A program made the translations under genes and the position numbers. From the NCBI RefSeq assembly GCF_900496995.4, contig NC_044027.1:17710743-17774742 (forward strand): DNA of 64,000 nucleotides, read 5' to 3'. Under the pieces are notes generated by a model. The model did no database searches. It had not been told where the DNA came from and saw only the letters and a program-made list of their open reading frames with translations. Shown here piece by piece: positions 24,661-37,170 of this stretch. This stretch comes from Aquila chrysaetos chrysaetos (Eukaryota > Chordata > Aves > Accipitriformes > Accipitridae). Position 1 is the stretch's first letter. Each line of letters starts with the position of its first letter.

Positions 24661-27600
24661 GCGGTGCCAGCAGCCCAGCCAGGATTCCCAGCAGCAGCCC
24701 AATGTGAGCAAGGTCTTTTGGAGCTATTTTGAGTTCCTCCAGAATGGAGATATCTGAAATTTCCAATAACCGCACCGTACCACCCCTGTCTGGGACACCT
24801 TCAGTGGGGTCAGCATGTGTCTTTTTGCTGTCTCTCTGCCCTCCAGAATCCCGACCCAGATGTGGATCATTAACCCTGGAGCATGGGGTGGCATCCTGAC
24901 CTGGCTGAATCAATGAGCAGAACCCAGATGCCTCCCCAAGGCCAGATCTTTGCCTTCACAAACTCACAGAGGCTGCTTGGCAGACACTCTCCCTGCCCCA
25001 GGGCCTTGCAGAGCAGCACTCCGTTTCACCCACCAGCTACTTTGTCTTATTTCAATCTTCCTTTTAAAACTTGTCTGGCTAAATGCTCCTGTCTGAAGGG
25101 GTGATGTAACCTAAGTGACTCCCAGGCTGGCATTCTGTGGGTAAGATTAATGGCAGTGTCTTGTCAATAAATCCATAAAGACCCCAAACGCGGTGATGAA
25201 CGTGCAGAAGGTAAAGGCAATGGTTAATATCTTCAAAATAGGCCCCAGAGCCTTTGAGTGCAGGGAAAGAGGAAAGCACCGGTGACCCTTGTTAATCTTT
25301 TTATTGGCTCCAGCAGCTATTGGCACCTTTCGCTGGCCAGAAATTTGCAAGTCTTTGGGGAGCAATGATTTCACAGTCGGGGTCTCTTTGAGAGAGAAAA
25401 AAAATCCCTTTGCTCCTAAAACAGGACCATTCTTCCAAATGAAAATTGACATTTTGGTTTGAACTTCACGACCTCCAGTAATCACACTAATGGCCTTAGC
25501 TGGCTGACTGGGAGGGAGCTGGCTGTGGCCAGGACTGATGGAACCTGTATGGATCGCTGGAAATGGGCCGGGAGATGAGGACAGGAGAGGCTGCTAACGG
25601 TGGGCTCTAACTGGCCAAGGCACTGCAGGTTATTTCTGATCCACTCTAGAGACTTTCAACTGCAGCAGGTTTGATCACGGGTATTGGCAAAGACATTGGG
25701 AAAGCAGTCACTGAGTGCTCTCGGCCATCCATCCACGCACCCGTGCCTCCATCCATCCATGCCGAGCTGTTAAAGCTAACGAGCACCCATAGAGCTGTCT
25801 GATTAGCAGCGACGGTGTCAGGAGCAGGGCTAGCTGGGGGCAGTTCCTGACGTGCACTCGCTGGAGAGCAGACCACGGCTCCCAGCCTTTCTTGGACACT
25901 GCCGCTGTGCCTCGAGGACCAGCAACGCTGGGTGAGGCTGGAGAGGGGCTCCCTGCCAGCCCCCTCGGCCCCAGGGTCCGAGCCCGGCTGTGCACGGTGG
26001 TGGTGGGGAGCAGCACAAGGATGCTGGTTCCCGCTGCCACGGTATTGCAGGGGCAGCCCCTGCCAGGGCAAAGCTGGAGGCAGGTTTCCTTTTGGTCCCT
26101 CTGCGGACACACTGTGGGTGAAGGTGCTCCTGCCTCTCCTCTTCACTGATTACTTTAAGCAAGTGCACTTTTCATGAACTCTTCTTAATGGAAGGACAAA
26201 TTGTTTAGTCAAAAGAGTTGCTCCCTGCAGTAATCTGCAAAAATGAAGGGGGAAGAAACACAATACACCAGAGTCGAGACCCTAAACCTGACTGACCAAG
26301 CCCTGAGCAGCCCCAGCCAGGTCACATTAACTTCCAGGCTGAACAAGTTGAATTAATATTGCTCAGCACTTAGCACTTCCCGCCCTGCAAGGTGTTGCAG
26401 ACATTATTTCTAGGTTATTTTCAGACCTTCAGTGTATTTTCCCTGGCAACATGGGAGGCTCTTGTCTTGTCCCTGCTATGTTTTTATTTCATTGCTGATT
26501 TTAGAAAACTCATGTAAACATCTCTCTCACACACACATGCACAGAAAAAACTCCAGCGTGACCCTCTGCAGCAGGCAGCAGCTGCCAAGGTCCTGCCCAC
26601 AGAGCCTGCCAGCCTTCCCGCTGCTCGGCCCTGATTCAAAAGGCTTCAGGGTGAGGACAGGGCACTCAGGCTGAGACACTGCCATAGGAAAAGCCTCATC
26701 CCTCCGAAACCGCTCCATTTTATAGCTTGTCCGTGGGTTGTAAAATTGGAAAACTTTAAAATGTATTATTCTTCAGTTGCAATCCATCACGGGCTGCCCC
26801 GGGAGCTGGGTCACCCTCCAGGGCCAGCAGCAAGGCGAGCAGTAAAGCTCTCGCCTCTTCTGGACGCTGCCGCCATCACGGGAAATCCGGGCGGGCGCTG
26901 GGGTTTGTTGATGTCTCTGCAGCGGCCCCAGTGTGCAGCAGTGCCACGTTTCGGGGAGGTGATGGGAGAGGTGGGACAGAACAGCCGCTTTGCCCAGCCG
27001 AGGGGTTTTATGTGGGCTGTCCTCGCGGGAGCGTGTCGGCTGGGCACAGGCAGATCCGGAGGTGACGAACGCGCCTTTGGGTTAACTCCCCCGTGCTCCT
27101 TATTTTCCTGGGTGCAAACAGATCTGTGAGACCTCCCTGAGCGAGGTGTCACAGGTCTGGGCAGGAAAAGTGTTGCTATTCCCACTAAAAAGAGGGGAAA
27201 TGGTGTGGGAATCAGATGGGAGGGAGGCTCTCACCAGCCACCCAGCAAGGGCGCTGTGTTTCCACAATGATGCGGCCAAGAGAAGAGTTTCTCCCTTCCT
27301 CCTGTTCACGCAAACTTCCCACCCATCACAAGCGTCTGTCCATCAATCTGCTTAATACAAAGGACTGATTTTTAAGTAGTATTGAATAAATTTAAATGAA
27401 GTTGCTGCTGTCCAGAGGCGTTTCGCACTGTGCCTTGAGCCGGCTGCTCCGATTCTCCTGATGGATGGATACAGCCCCGTGGCGGCTCGGGAGGACCCGA
27501 CACACCTCGCTGGGGCAGCTCTGCTCCTCTGGCATGGCCGAGACCCTGGCAAAGTTGAGTTCTGGCGTCAGATAAAAATTCTTGGACCATTCAGATGGAA

Positions 27601-28460
27601 ATCCCTGCAGAGGGCACACTGTTGTTATCTGCCTGCATCGTGGTAGCCAGAGTCAGGAATTGGCTGTAACTAAGAATGCAAGAGGGTCCTTTTATTTTAT
27701 TTTTTTAATACCTCATTTAGTAGGTTAATATTCCGTGTTATTTTAGGCTGCTTTCTCCATACATCTGCCACCCAAGCCCGTACAGATGTTTTAGGATTCT
27801 TTAATCCTGACAAAGGACTTAGCGTTAAGGAAAAATGGGTTACATAAAGATCCTTATCTCCTTAAGAAATAAAGTATGTTTTGGGCATATTGTGTACAAA
27901 ACGAGACTAAAATAGAGGCAGAACATTCTGGGGCCACTTACCAGATGTCCAGGTTGGAGGATGTGGGTCTGGTTTGCCTGCAGTTTTCCCGCTTGTCTCC
28001 TGGACCAGTGCTGCTGGGTGCCCCAGGGCAGAGCAGCACCGAGCAGCAGCCTGGGATACGCACTGCTGGGGGAAGAGTGGGCCATGGTTTTGTAGGAGGC
28101 AAAAGTACCAGCTCTGACGTGGCACAGGGGAATTATTGAGCCCTTCTAACTTCCTGCTAACAGCAGCCTCCTGGATTAGACGGCAGGAGTTTTGCTTGGG
28201 AGAGGACTTTTTTCCCAGGACAGTACCAGCTCAAGCTGATGCTTGTTCCTCCCTGCCGAGGGCAGGAAAGGTCACCCTAAGCTATACGCCTCTCCCAGCC
28301 CTGAGCTGCCGGACTTTCCAGGCTGACATACAATATTTTATCCCCTAAAATTGACAAAGTTCTTACATTTTCGTGACTCCAGTGATTGATCCAGCCCATG
28401 TAAATTACAAAAAGGAGTTGCAGTCCTCTGGGGTCTGAGGCAGAATATCAAAAGAGCATG
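24661..28460. other. Intergenic, no gene recognised
   Basis: Mixed composition. GC-richer stretches at 25640-26130 and 26800-27090 give longer overlapping frames on both strands without domains. No RNA gene or intact repeat is recognised. Confidence 0.55.
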
Positions 28461-28469
28461 GGCTCATGC

Positions 28470-28545
28470 TGCTTTAATTAAAACTTAGTTTAATTAAAAA
28501 CCTTGAGAGCTTTATTAGACTCAGTAATTGATTTAATTTTCTTGT
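28470..28545. promoter_or_regulatory. Paired TTTAATTAAA palindromes, candidate homeodomain cluster
   Basis: The 10-base palindrome TTTAATTAAA occurs at 28473-28482 and 28489-28498, and CAGTAATTGATTTAAT follows at about 28522. The dense TAATTA/TAATTG cores resemble the block at 24460. Confidence 0.35.
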
Positions 28546-30537
28546 GGAATTCTATTACAAAACACCGCTAGCACGTTGGCTTTGGGATCCTGGCTCCAGG
28601 ACCATCTTCCTCCCCGAATGGCACCTTTGCCCTCTCCAAGGGGCAAAACACAAGCTCCTTCTCGGCCAGCCAAATCCCGGAGCCTCATGGGGCATTCCCA
28701 CTCAGTACGGGGCTGACGGCTGTTCCTGGCTGTAACAGGCAGCAGCCTCAAAGCTCTCACCCTTGTAAAATTAAGTCACTCCCTGCCTCTCAGCTAACAG
28801 AGCAGCCAAACTGATCTCCTTCAAAAAAGGAGCCAGGGCAATAGCTGCATGTGAGACTCGTGTGCTCAAACACACTCTGATCTCTCTGAGGTGACATGAG
28901 AAACGCTCTAGGTTCTCTCTAGGGCTGTGCCTGCTTTGGCACTCTTGGATAACCATGTGTTTTTGCAAACAGACTATTTGCAGGGTGAAGGTAGGAATAC
29001 CTAATCCGCATCATGAAAGATTTTGCGGCAGTTCCTGAAGGCGAGGGTGCCTGATGCCTCGTTTTGCTACCCAGACGGGCTGGCACGCTAACACTTGGCC
29101 TTGCTAAATTCCCTTTTCGCTCCCAGCTCTGCTCTCCACTTGCTGCCTTAAACTAAAGCGGGTGACTCAGTGCTAGGAATCAGCTGCCACATTTCGCCCC
29201 AGCCCAGGCTGTATTTCTGTGGCAGAAAGGACTGGCAGGGAGAAGAGCTCTGTGAATTGCCCCAACATCACCTCCCCAGCCATCTGGCAGTGGATGGATG
29301 CTCCAGAGAGATGCCTGGTGTTAAAGCCTTTCTGGCCAGGACACAGGGAATCAAACTGTAAAATAAGAATAATAAAAAAAAAAAAACCACCACACAATGA
29401 TTGTCTGATCTATATTTATTTCATAACATCCAGAATTAATAGGATACAGGCGTTAAAGCAACCATGGCAACTGAATGCAGAAAGGGCTGTCCTTGTAAAT
29501 AAATGAATTCATAAATAACTCACAAGTGCTGATATAAAAAGTCATGGGAATCTAATGCAATGCTAATGCAATTCAAGCCTTCCCTTTTTTACATGCAGTA
29601 TTATAATATTAGGTGTGCCTCGCTTTGCTCTGTGCTACAAGTGTCATTCTTAAGATAATAGAACTTGCTAATTGTACCAGGAGCCAGGCTGTGATTGATG
29701 AGGGCTTTGGGTTTTTGTCTCCTCCATGTTCTTGCTTGCAAAACGTTGCACCATTAAGTTACGGGCTGATCTTCCAGCAACAGATTCAGGAAAGTTAGGG
29801 AGAAAGGAGCACAATTCATCCTGCTGTGCTCCCAGAGCAGGGTGCTGCAGGGGCACCTGCCAGCCAGTCACAGGGGCTTTGAAAAGACACTGCTATTAAT
29901 TGTGGATATATTTAAAGGTAGTTTTGTCTTGTAAAGCCTTTGTTCCTTTTTTCTTGATCATTTTTTTTTATATGAATGTTGCTGCTGTTATGATGCTGGA
30001 AAGTCATTTTCCTCTTTGCACTACACAGTCCAAGTATAAGCAATGTCAAAAAGACTCCTGAAATGTATTAAGCACCAGAAATTTCTCTCAAACTGTCAGC
30101 AAAGCATTTTTCTAAATTAAGGCCAAACTCTTCCTCAGACACCTTGGGCAGCCAGTGCCAATTCCCCTGTGAACACAGGGGCAAAATTCAGCTTAGCAAA
30201 AGGGACAAAGGGTGCGGTTTGCCCAACACAAATGAGAGTTTGGTTTATGCCCCAGGAACCAGAGGCGGAGATGGCTCAGGGGCCTGCAGGGCCACGGACG
30301 ATGCAGGCGGCTCCCACTGAGGGTCCTTCCCGCGTGCACCCCAATCCCATCTGGCATCTTTGGTACATCAGGAGGGACGGGACGGGACACCCGCCACCCA
30401 CCAAGGAGAGGGGGAGCGTGCCTGCTGAACACCTCTTCTCTGCAGAGAGACTTTGCAAAGCCGTAGAGAAGAGGCTTCACGCTGCGTAACGCGCTGAATT
30501 CATAGCTTTGAATTTTTTGGTGTTGCTTTTCCACATA
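28546..30537. other. Intergenic, nothing specific seen
   Basis: Unique sequence with an A12 tract near 29375 and AT-rich DNA at 29390-29600 and 29880-30130. No coding exon recognised. Confidence 0.5.
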
Positions 30538-30558
30538 CCCCCCCCCCCCCCCCCCCCC
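30538..30558. repeat. C21 homopolymer
   Basis: An unbroken run of 21 C at the left border of a CpG-rich stretch. The complementary G-run can form G-quadruplexes, and length errors in sequencing are likely here. Confidence 0.9.
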
Positions 30559-30780
30559 AGCTCCCTGCTTCTACCTCGCCGATGCCGGCGCAGCAGCAGC
30601 AGCATCCGCATCCCTGGGGCAGGAGCACCGCCACGCGGGACGCGGCCGCAGGCACAGCCCGGGGCTCGGCCACCCCGCGGGACACCCCCCCGCGGTACCC
30701 TGCCCACGGGTGACACGCCGTGGGGACCCGGGGCTGATTTTCGCAACGTGCTTCCCGAGATGGGAGGTGCTGCCCTTGGG
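30559..30780. promoter_or_regulatory. Short CpG-rich stretch
   Basis: About 220 bases rich in C+G and CpG, with an interrupted GCAGCAGCAGCAGC run near 30589. Too short to call a promoter with confidence. No exon recognised. Confidence 0.35.
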
Positions 30781-33050
30781 GTTTTGCTGTGGGAGTCACT
30801 CACCTGCTCTTCCCGGCTGGTTTCGAAAAAAAAAAGAATAATAATTGGAAAAAAAGAACTCTTACAGTAATTTACCTTAAAATACTATGGCTGTGTTTTG
30901 TGCGCCCTAACGGAAAGCACTGGAGGATTCGTGGCCCAGTGAACCCTCTAGTGCTGAAAACGATGCCATCACAGCTAATCCCGGCGAGTGGGGGGCTTGG
31001 GCACTGACTGATGCTCTGTAATGATGCTTAAGAAATATAGGCAAACTCTGCTTTCCATTGATCTCAGAAAAATGAATGCTGTCTCTAAATTTGACATTTA
31101 GCCAATGCCCAGAGTAGATGGCTTCATTGATTCACATCGGAGGGACGGGGGCGAGGGGGGAGCTCAGGGAAATACACCTTTGCCGAGCGAAGGTTTGTCT
31201 CCGCTCTCTCCTGTCACTCTCCATCTTCCCTGAGCGCCTGCCCTTTCCCTGAATGCAGGTGTTGGATAACTGAGGCTTAAGCATCGGAAAAGGGATGGAA
31301 GGAGAACTGGCTGGAGTAAAAGTTCAAGTCTGCTTGGATATCTTGGTGGTGTTTGTGCTTTTTCCTCGTCATCTTTTTTTCTCCAGGAAATTGTTGGGGA
31401 ATAATGGAGTGAGACCGGGTCTGTATTTCCTCACTGAAGAGCTCTAATCTGAGTCTTCACATGTTGCCCAGTGCAGGGCTCCCAGGGCGGTTATTAGCGT
31501 TTAGCTGCTGGTGGTGCTGCTATTTATGTGCAGAGCCATCGTGCAAACTACCTGCCCCAAAGCCTTTCTGCTCTAAGTGCTGGTATGGTGCTGAGCACCC
31601 TCCTGGGTCTGAAATTAGAGACGGGGGCACTGGAAATGCTAGAGACAAGACATGCCCCAGCTCTGCTGCTGACCCAGGGGACAGTTTGCTGTTGCTAAAA
31701 TGACCTGAGAGCAGACAGACCTCCTCTGTGCAGACCTGATGGATCTACGCAATGAGTTTAAGAGGACCCGTCTGCTACTACCATGATACGACTTGAGATA
31801 CATTATTTATGAATGGGAAAAATCAGGGAACTAAGATTCCCAGAGAAAAGGTGTTACTTTCCCCTGAGATCTTACCCTCTGGGAAGCGCTTGGCAGAGCC
31901 AGAGGAGCTGGGAGGCTTCCTGAGCCTGCCCGCCAAACCTCAGCTTCACAAAGCAGATACGGATTGGGTCTGTTTTAACGCTTCGTGCTTACATTAGACC
32001 TAGCCTACAAATGAACAGAAGGCAATAATGACACTTCTCCATGAGAGTTTTCTGCATAATAGGCAGTTTCTGACATCAGCCAGATCGGGGCTAGCCAACA
32101 TGATGCAGCAACAAGCTTTGGCAGGAGTCCTGTCCCTGGCAAAGCATCCAATTCTATTTTCATTTGTTTTAGAGACAGTTTCTCACCCACCATATGTGTG
32201 CAGCTGGCTCCTGCTCCAGCCCCCGGAGGTCAGCAGGAATCTTTCCATGACTCCAGCATCTCTAAAATAACTACCTTCCCGTTCTCCAGAGGCAGGGGGA
32301 ATAGCCGAGCTAGCGAGGCTCTGTCTTTCGCTATGTTATCTGAACAGTGAAGTTTCCCCACTATAGGATGACACACATTTTTTATGTATATCAACCTTTT
32401 GTGGGTTTACTGGGATCCCACCCACACTGGTGCTGGTCTTTCTGTCCTGTTTCATGCAGTGGGGAGGGAGCAGAGGGGAGGCAGGCTGCCCCAGCCCCAC
32501 TGAGCAAACTCCCCAGGCTTGGCTGCTTTTGAGTGCAGCGAAGGCTGGCGGCAGCACTGGGCAGATTATTATGCCAGAAAGCATGCTGATGTCTCACGTA
32601 TATTGAATACATCAAACATTACTGTCTCACCATGCCTCACACGAACCATTTATTTCTTTAGAAACTGCAGACGGGTCTAGTTTTATATTTTGCAAGTCAC
32701 CTGTAAAATATCTATCTATAAAAGTATTACAGGAGCTAGGATTCCTGCAGGGACAGGGCAGCCTGCCCTCATTGTGCTCTGCAACCTTACCATCTGCACT
32801 GGGATTTCCATTTGTACCTGGCACTGCTGCTTTCCAGTTTGCAGGGTGTATTTTAGTTGGGGGTGTGGTGATGCAGGTACATCACTCAATCCCTTGGTTT
32901 CCAATGCTACTGAAACCCCAAATAACACCACAAGCCGAGGCTGCCGCTTTGCAGCCCCGCTGATTTCCCGGGGCTCCGAGCGCTGCTTGGGGGCTGCACA
33001 CAGGTATTGCGGTGCTGCAGAAGTGGGAATTAGTTCCACTTTCTGCTACA
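30781..33050. other. Intergenic, nothing specific seen
   Basis: Ordinary mixed-composition DNA without recognisable coding, RNA or repeat features. Confidence 0.5.
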
Positions 33051-33054
33051 TATA

Positions 33055-33125
33055 TTTTTATTTGATTAGTCTAATATACTGCATTATTATTTACCACATG
33101 CAAATCTCCTCAAACTGATTAAAGC
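33055..33125. promoter_or_regulatory. POU octamer and inverted ATTA pair, candidate enhancer
   Basis: The palindrome ATTAGTCTAAT lies at 33065-33075 and a perfect POU octamer, ATGCAAAT, at 33098-33105, with GATTAAAG next at about 33117. Combined POU and homeodomain sites are common in neural and pituitary enhancers. Occupancy is unknown. Confidence 0.35.
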
Positions 33126-34083
33126 TGACATTTCAGCTAAGAGATGAGATCTGGAAAGAAGTAATAAGGAAAAATTATTTCACAAGCTTTTGCACTTTAG
33201 GTTTGCAGGGAGGATCGATTACATTTAAAATTTAAGGCCCAGACTTGACCCTAAATCTCCTTTAAGGAAAAGGAAAGAATTAATTCCTTAATTTGTTATA
33301 TTTCAGCTTTACAGGCTGGCTCAGCAAAACCCAAGGGAGTTTGCACAAGATGCCATTGGTTTTGAATGGTGGTTTTGGATACAACTGGAAGGCAGCAGTG
33401 AATGCTAGTTTGAAAAATATCACATTAACACATTTATTGTCTTTAAGACCTTAAGAATTATGCCTATCTATATAGAATTACTGTGGAAGTAGTTGTTTCT
33501 CAGTCACCGCAGGAAACTTATTAGCTATCTTTCCGGATATGCTTTTCAGCACACAGATTTTTATTTACTGATTTCTAGTGGTGACCAAATAGTGCTAGGT
33601 GCTACACATTTATAAAGCACAATCCCCATTTCAAATAAAAGGTGACAAAAGTGGTCAGTTAGCCTCTGGAAAGTATGTTTTGCAGAGAGAGAGGAAAAAA
33701 AAGAAAAAGAGAAAGAGAGAGGCAGAGTTTTGCAGTGACGAGTTCACTCCTACGGCAGCTATATGGACATTGTTATTTTTTGTAAAACAGGTGTAGAAAG
33801 GTTAAAGACCAAATAAGGGTCCGATTTCCAGAGGTCCAGGTATTTTATAGTGTTGAATACCTTACAGCCTCCTTCACAGGAACCTGTAAATGAGAACCTC
33901 TCCATAAAACCTTGCTTACGCTTGCAAAAATGAGATGTTTAGCTCTCCACAAGTAATGGCCTTGAAAGCTTTTTCTGGACAGGGGTCAGACCCATTTTAC
34001 CATAAGTGCAGATCCATTCAAAGCACAGAAGGATTGAGCTAAAGGACATCTCAATGTGACAGGGTTGTTACACCAGCTCCAGG
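33126..34083. other. Intergenic with a possible SINE fragment
   Basis: ATAGTGCTAGGTGCTACACA at about 33589-33608 resembles the same old amniote SINE as at 10648. The A/G-rich run at 33690-33720 is low-complexity. No gene seen. Confidence 0.35.
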
Positions 34084-34165
34084 CTAAATGACTTGACCGA
34101 GGCCAAAGTATGAATCGGTGCCAGGAAGCAGGGCTGGAAGTCACAGTTCCTAGTCTTGCGTTCAG
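34084..34165 (-). mobile_element. MIR-like SINE relic, antisense
   Basis: AAATGACTTGACCGAGGCC, then GGTGCCAGGAAGCAGGGCTG, then AGTCACAGTTCCTAG follows the antisense MIR pattern 'aagtgacttgcccaaggtcaca ... ggcagagctggga'. Diverged. Confidence 0.5.
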
Positions 34166-34489
34166 AGAAAATATCACATTCACAAAATGAGTAAAAAAAT
34201 GTGGAGGGAGCACCTGCCTAGGTTTGACTTCTTCACTCATCTCAGATTGAAATGAGATTGACTCTGTGGGCTAACATTGAAGTCATTCAACCAGACAAGG
34301 TCTATCCATGACGGGCATTTAAAGTCTTTACTGGAAAAAAATCCCCCCCCAAATGGGAATAAGAAGATGTTTCCATTACAAAATGATTGCGACGACTCAG
34401 CTGTTACTTTTTTGCCCTCAGCCTAGAAAGCATTTCTTGCATTCTTGTCTCGGCACACTACCTTAGCGGCCCTTCATGTGCAGCACCAT

Positions 34490-34665
34490 AGTAATTTATC
34501 ATTACCCAGTCTCCAAATTATTCTAGTGTTGATTAAATTAGTAAATGCAATCACAATCTGAAGCAAGTTAATTGAGAGAATTTATTTGGCCCTGACAGTT
34601 TTATGCATGTTTGATTAAGTATTATAAGGTTTGTTTTTGATTTTGCATAATTTAACTTTAAATCC
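34490..34665. promoter_or_regulatory. AT-rich candidate conserved non-coding element
   Basis: Complex AT-rich DNA with GATTAAATTAG near 34531, CAAGTTAATTGAG near 34564, TTATGCATG near 34601 and TTTGCATAATTTAAC near 34642: mixed homeodomain and POU cores without simple repetition. Conservation is untested. Confidence 0.35.
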
Positions 34666-36399
34666 TGCACTGGGGGGGCCCATCAACTATTAATGACCGA
34701 AATAAACTCTTTTAAGATGCATATATTTATGATTTATTTCTAAACACAGTATCTTCCAGATTTTTTTTTGTTCTGTTGCCAAAGTGACAAATCTGTTTAA
34801 AGTAATATTTTGAGCCATTCGGTTCATGCTATAAATCTTGTGAAATGTATACAATTCATTAAAAGTTTTGAAAGAAGTACAAGTTAGCATTTATATTGCA
34901 ACAAGTGACATATAAATGTGTATGTTTTTCTTCAATGCGTGCCATAAAATATATCAGCACTAGCTGGCCGCTGTGACTAGTACTAATGGCCCGCTCTCTG
35001 GGCTGATGATAAGTTTCATCACAAATCTTCAACGCTGTCACCACAAAACTGTTCAATCAACAGGAATATGAGTTGTGTCTTTAGTAAAATTAGCACAGGA
35101 AAGAAATACAACCCAGAGCGCTGCCGGAGTGTTGTGGGCGGGTTCCCTTCGGGCTGAACTACAAGCACTCCTTCAGGATCTTATCTCTTTGAATGTCAAA
35201 GCTTCAATTCATGCCTGACCTGAGGACAGTTTATTTTTTATGAAGATACACATCCATTTGAGCAGCAAAGGGGTCAAAATATTTCAGGCAGGAAACTGAA
35301 TAGGGCCATCTTACTTTTTTGTCATCCTGACCTAAGAAATTAAAAGGGTCGGTCTCGGCACCGATGCTGCTGCGTCGCACCCTTGCACACACGTGTTTAG
35401 GTTGTGGGGTCGCTCAGTGGAGCTGCCTGGGTTTTTCTGGAGGCTAGGAAAGACCTCCAGACCTCCTTTCCCACCCTGAGGAGTTCCTGCAGGATGGCAG
35501 GAGCCTCCCTTTGCAGCACTTGCATTCAGCAGCATCCCTGTAATTCTCCAAGGCAAAGCTGGAAAGCCAAACTACCTTCATAATTTTGTTGCTGGGGCTG
35601 AAATTCCCATCTCTGGGCTGTGGCTCCAGTCCCAGGCAATGGCGGAGGGAAATAAATGGAACATGGCTCTCCTGCTTACCTTAGTCACCGAACAGATGTT
35701 CCCAGTTTCATGCTATTGGGAAAATGCATCGGCTTCGCACCTCCCCTTCTCCCTCCCACCAGAAGGTACGTGGGAGACACAGAAATGGCAATTTGCTAGG
35801 AGTACACCGCCACTTATTACCTTGCCTATAATTTCCCCTCGATGTACATCCTGCACCTCGGGCCCCTCATTGTATTTGCAGAATAAAACTGCTCTGCAGG
35901 GCAGGCGCTCCCGCAGGCGAACGGGGAGGAACCAAAACCGAGTGTGAACATCAGTGAGACAGCTGGGACGCTGGGAGGTATTTGGCCTGGTGCCTCAACT
36001 GCCTGTGCGGCGTGGCAGGTCTTAGTGTTGGCAGATGGCTTGAGTTATTATTATTTAATGTTTTTCCACCGTGGTAGTGCCTAGACGGCGAGCGGGGCAG
36101 GGAGCCAGTGAAAAAGTTCTGTATTCTATCCATTACGGAAAGTAATTCCTAATTAAATCTAAGGAAAAACAGCAGGGAGGAAGTTTCTTTTCCTTATTTT
36201 TATATATCGCTTTTGAATTTTCCTCCACCTGTTTGTTTTTCAGGAGCTTTTTGGATCTTTCTGGCCTCCCCAGAAGACTGGGTCTCCTCCACTTGCCGTT
36301 TTACCGCCTTGGTTTTCTGGAAGCACTTGAGCTCCTTCAGCGGGGCGAGGGCCTGGGCGAAGGCTCCCGGGAGCAGGGCCAGGAGTTCCGCGGGCTCTC
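34666..36399. other. Intergenic, upstream of the TMEM250 island
   Basis: AT-rich to about 35100, then mixed. No coding exon, RNA gene or clear repeat recognised. Confidence 0.5.
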
Positions 36400-36895
36400 C
36401 CGGGACACGGGCTCCCAAAGCCTAACTGCCGGCGCTGCCCCAGCCGCTCAGCAAGCCTGGATCTGACCCTTGAGCCCACAGGCGGTACCCGCCAGGCCAC
36501 CAAACCACGCTCAGAGTCAGAAAAGGTCCAAGCGACGAGGGGCTCGGAGAAATCTTTGCCGCGCTCTTGATCCAGGCAACGGTGATACGTTCTGCAGCCG
36601 GTTCTGTGACCGGGGCTGTCCCGGCACCCTCAGGACCGGCTCCAGCCCTAAGGCCACGGGGGGGCGGGCAGCTGAGACCCCTACGTGTGGTGCCGAAGCC
36701 AGCCGGGCCCCACCATCCCCTCAGCGCCGTTGGCTGCCGGTCCGGTTTACGTCGGAAACGACCTTCCAGGCTCCACCTGCCACCCCCCCGCCTTGCTTGG
36801 CCCCACACGCCGGCGGCGGGACCCCCCCAGGCCCGGCGGCCCCGGGCTCGGGCCGCTCTCCTCCTCCTCCCCGTCGTCGTCCCCGTCCCCCCCCC

Positions 36896-36909
36896 GTTGC
36901 CCGGGCAAC
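36896..36909. promoter_or_regulatory. Perfect palindromic X-box (RFX-type) in the TMEM250 promoter
   Basis: GTTGCCCGGGCAAC is a complete 14-base palindrome and fits the RFX consensus GTNRCC-N(0-3)-RGYAAC in both directions. It lies just upstream of the ETS and CRE-like sites. RFX factors drive ciliary and other gene promoters; occupancy here is inference. Confidence 0.6.
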
Positions 36910-36929
36910 GCGGCGCCCTCCCGCTTCCG

Positions 36930-37170
36930 GGCGGCGGGGGCGGGCGCGGCGCGATGACGCCATCGCCGCGCGCCTCCCCGGCCGCTCCCTGACCGTCGCC
37001 GCCGTCGTCGTCGTCGTCGCCGCCACCGGCCGGAACCGGAGCGCCGCTGCCCTCTGCACATGCGCATTGCGGCGCTCGCCCGTAGGCCCGGGCCTTCCAT
37101 CAGCCCGGGCCCGGCGCGCTTGGCCTCGGCGGCGGCGGCCGCCGCCCGGCGGGAGGCCATGGGCAGGACG
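36930..37170 (+). other. TMEM250: TMEM250 exon 1, non-coding leader (5' end approximate)
   Basis: A CpG-dense segment ends in a good splice donor, ACG|GTGAGT, with GT at 37171-37172. Spliced to the acceptor before 40880 it gives a leader for the TMEM250 coding exon. The transcription start cannot be read from sequence: there is no TATA box, as expected for a CpG-island promoter, so the 5' boundary is a guess. A (GTC)5 run lies at 37004-37018. The exon carries an ATG at 37159 that opens an upstream ORF. The donor sequence is seen; its use is inferred. Confidence 0.65.

Noticed and set aside
25640..27100. Overlapping 110-166-codon frames in a GC-richer stretch
   Set aside because: Frames on both strands in several phases, no recognisable domain, no supportive splice sites.
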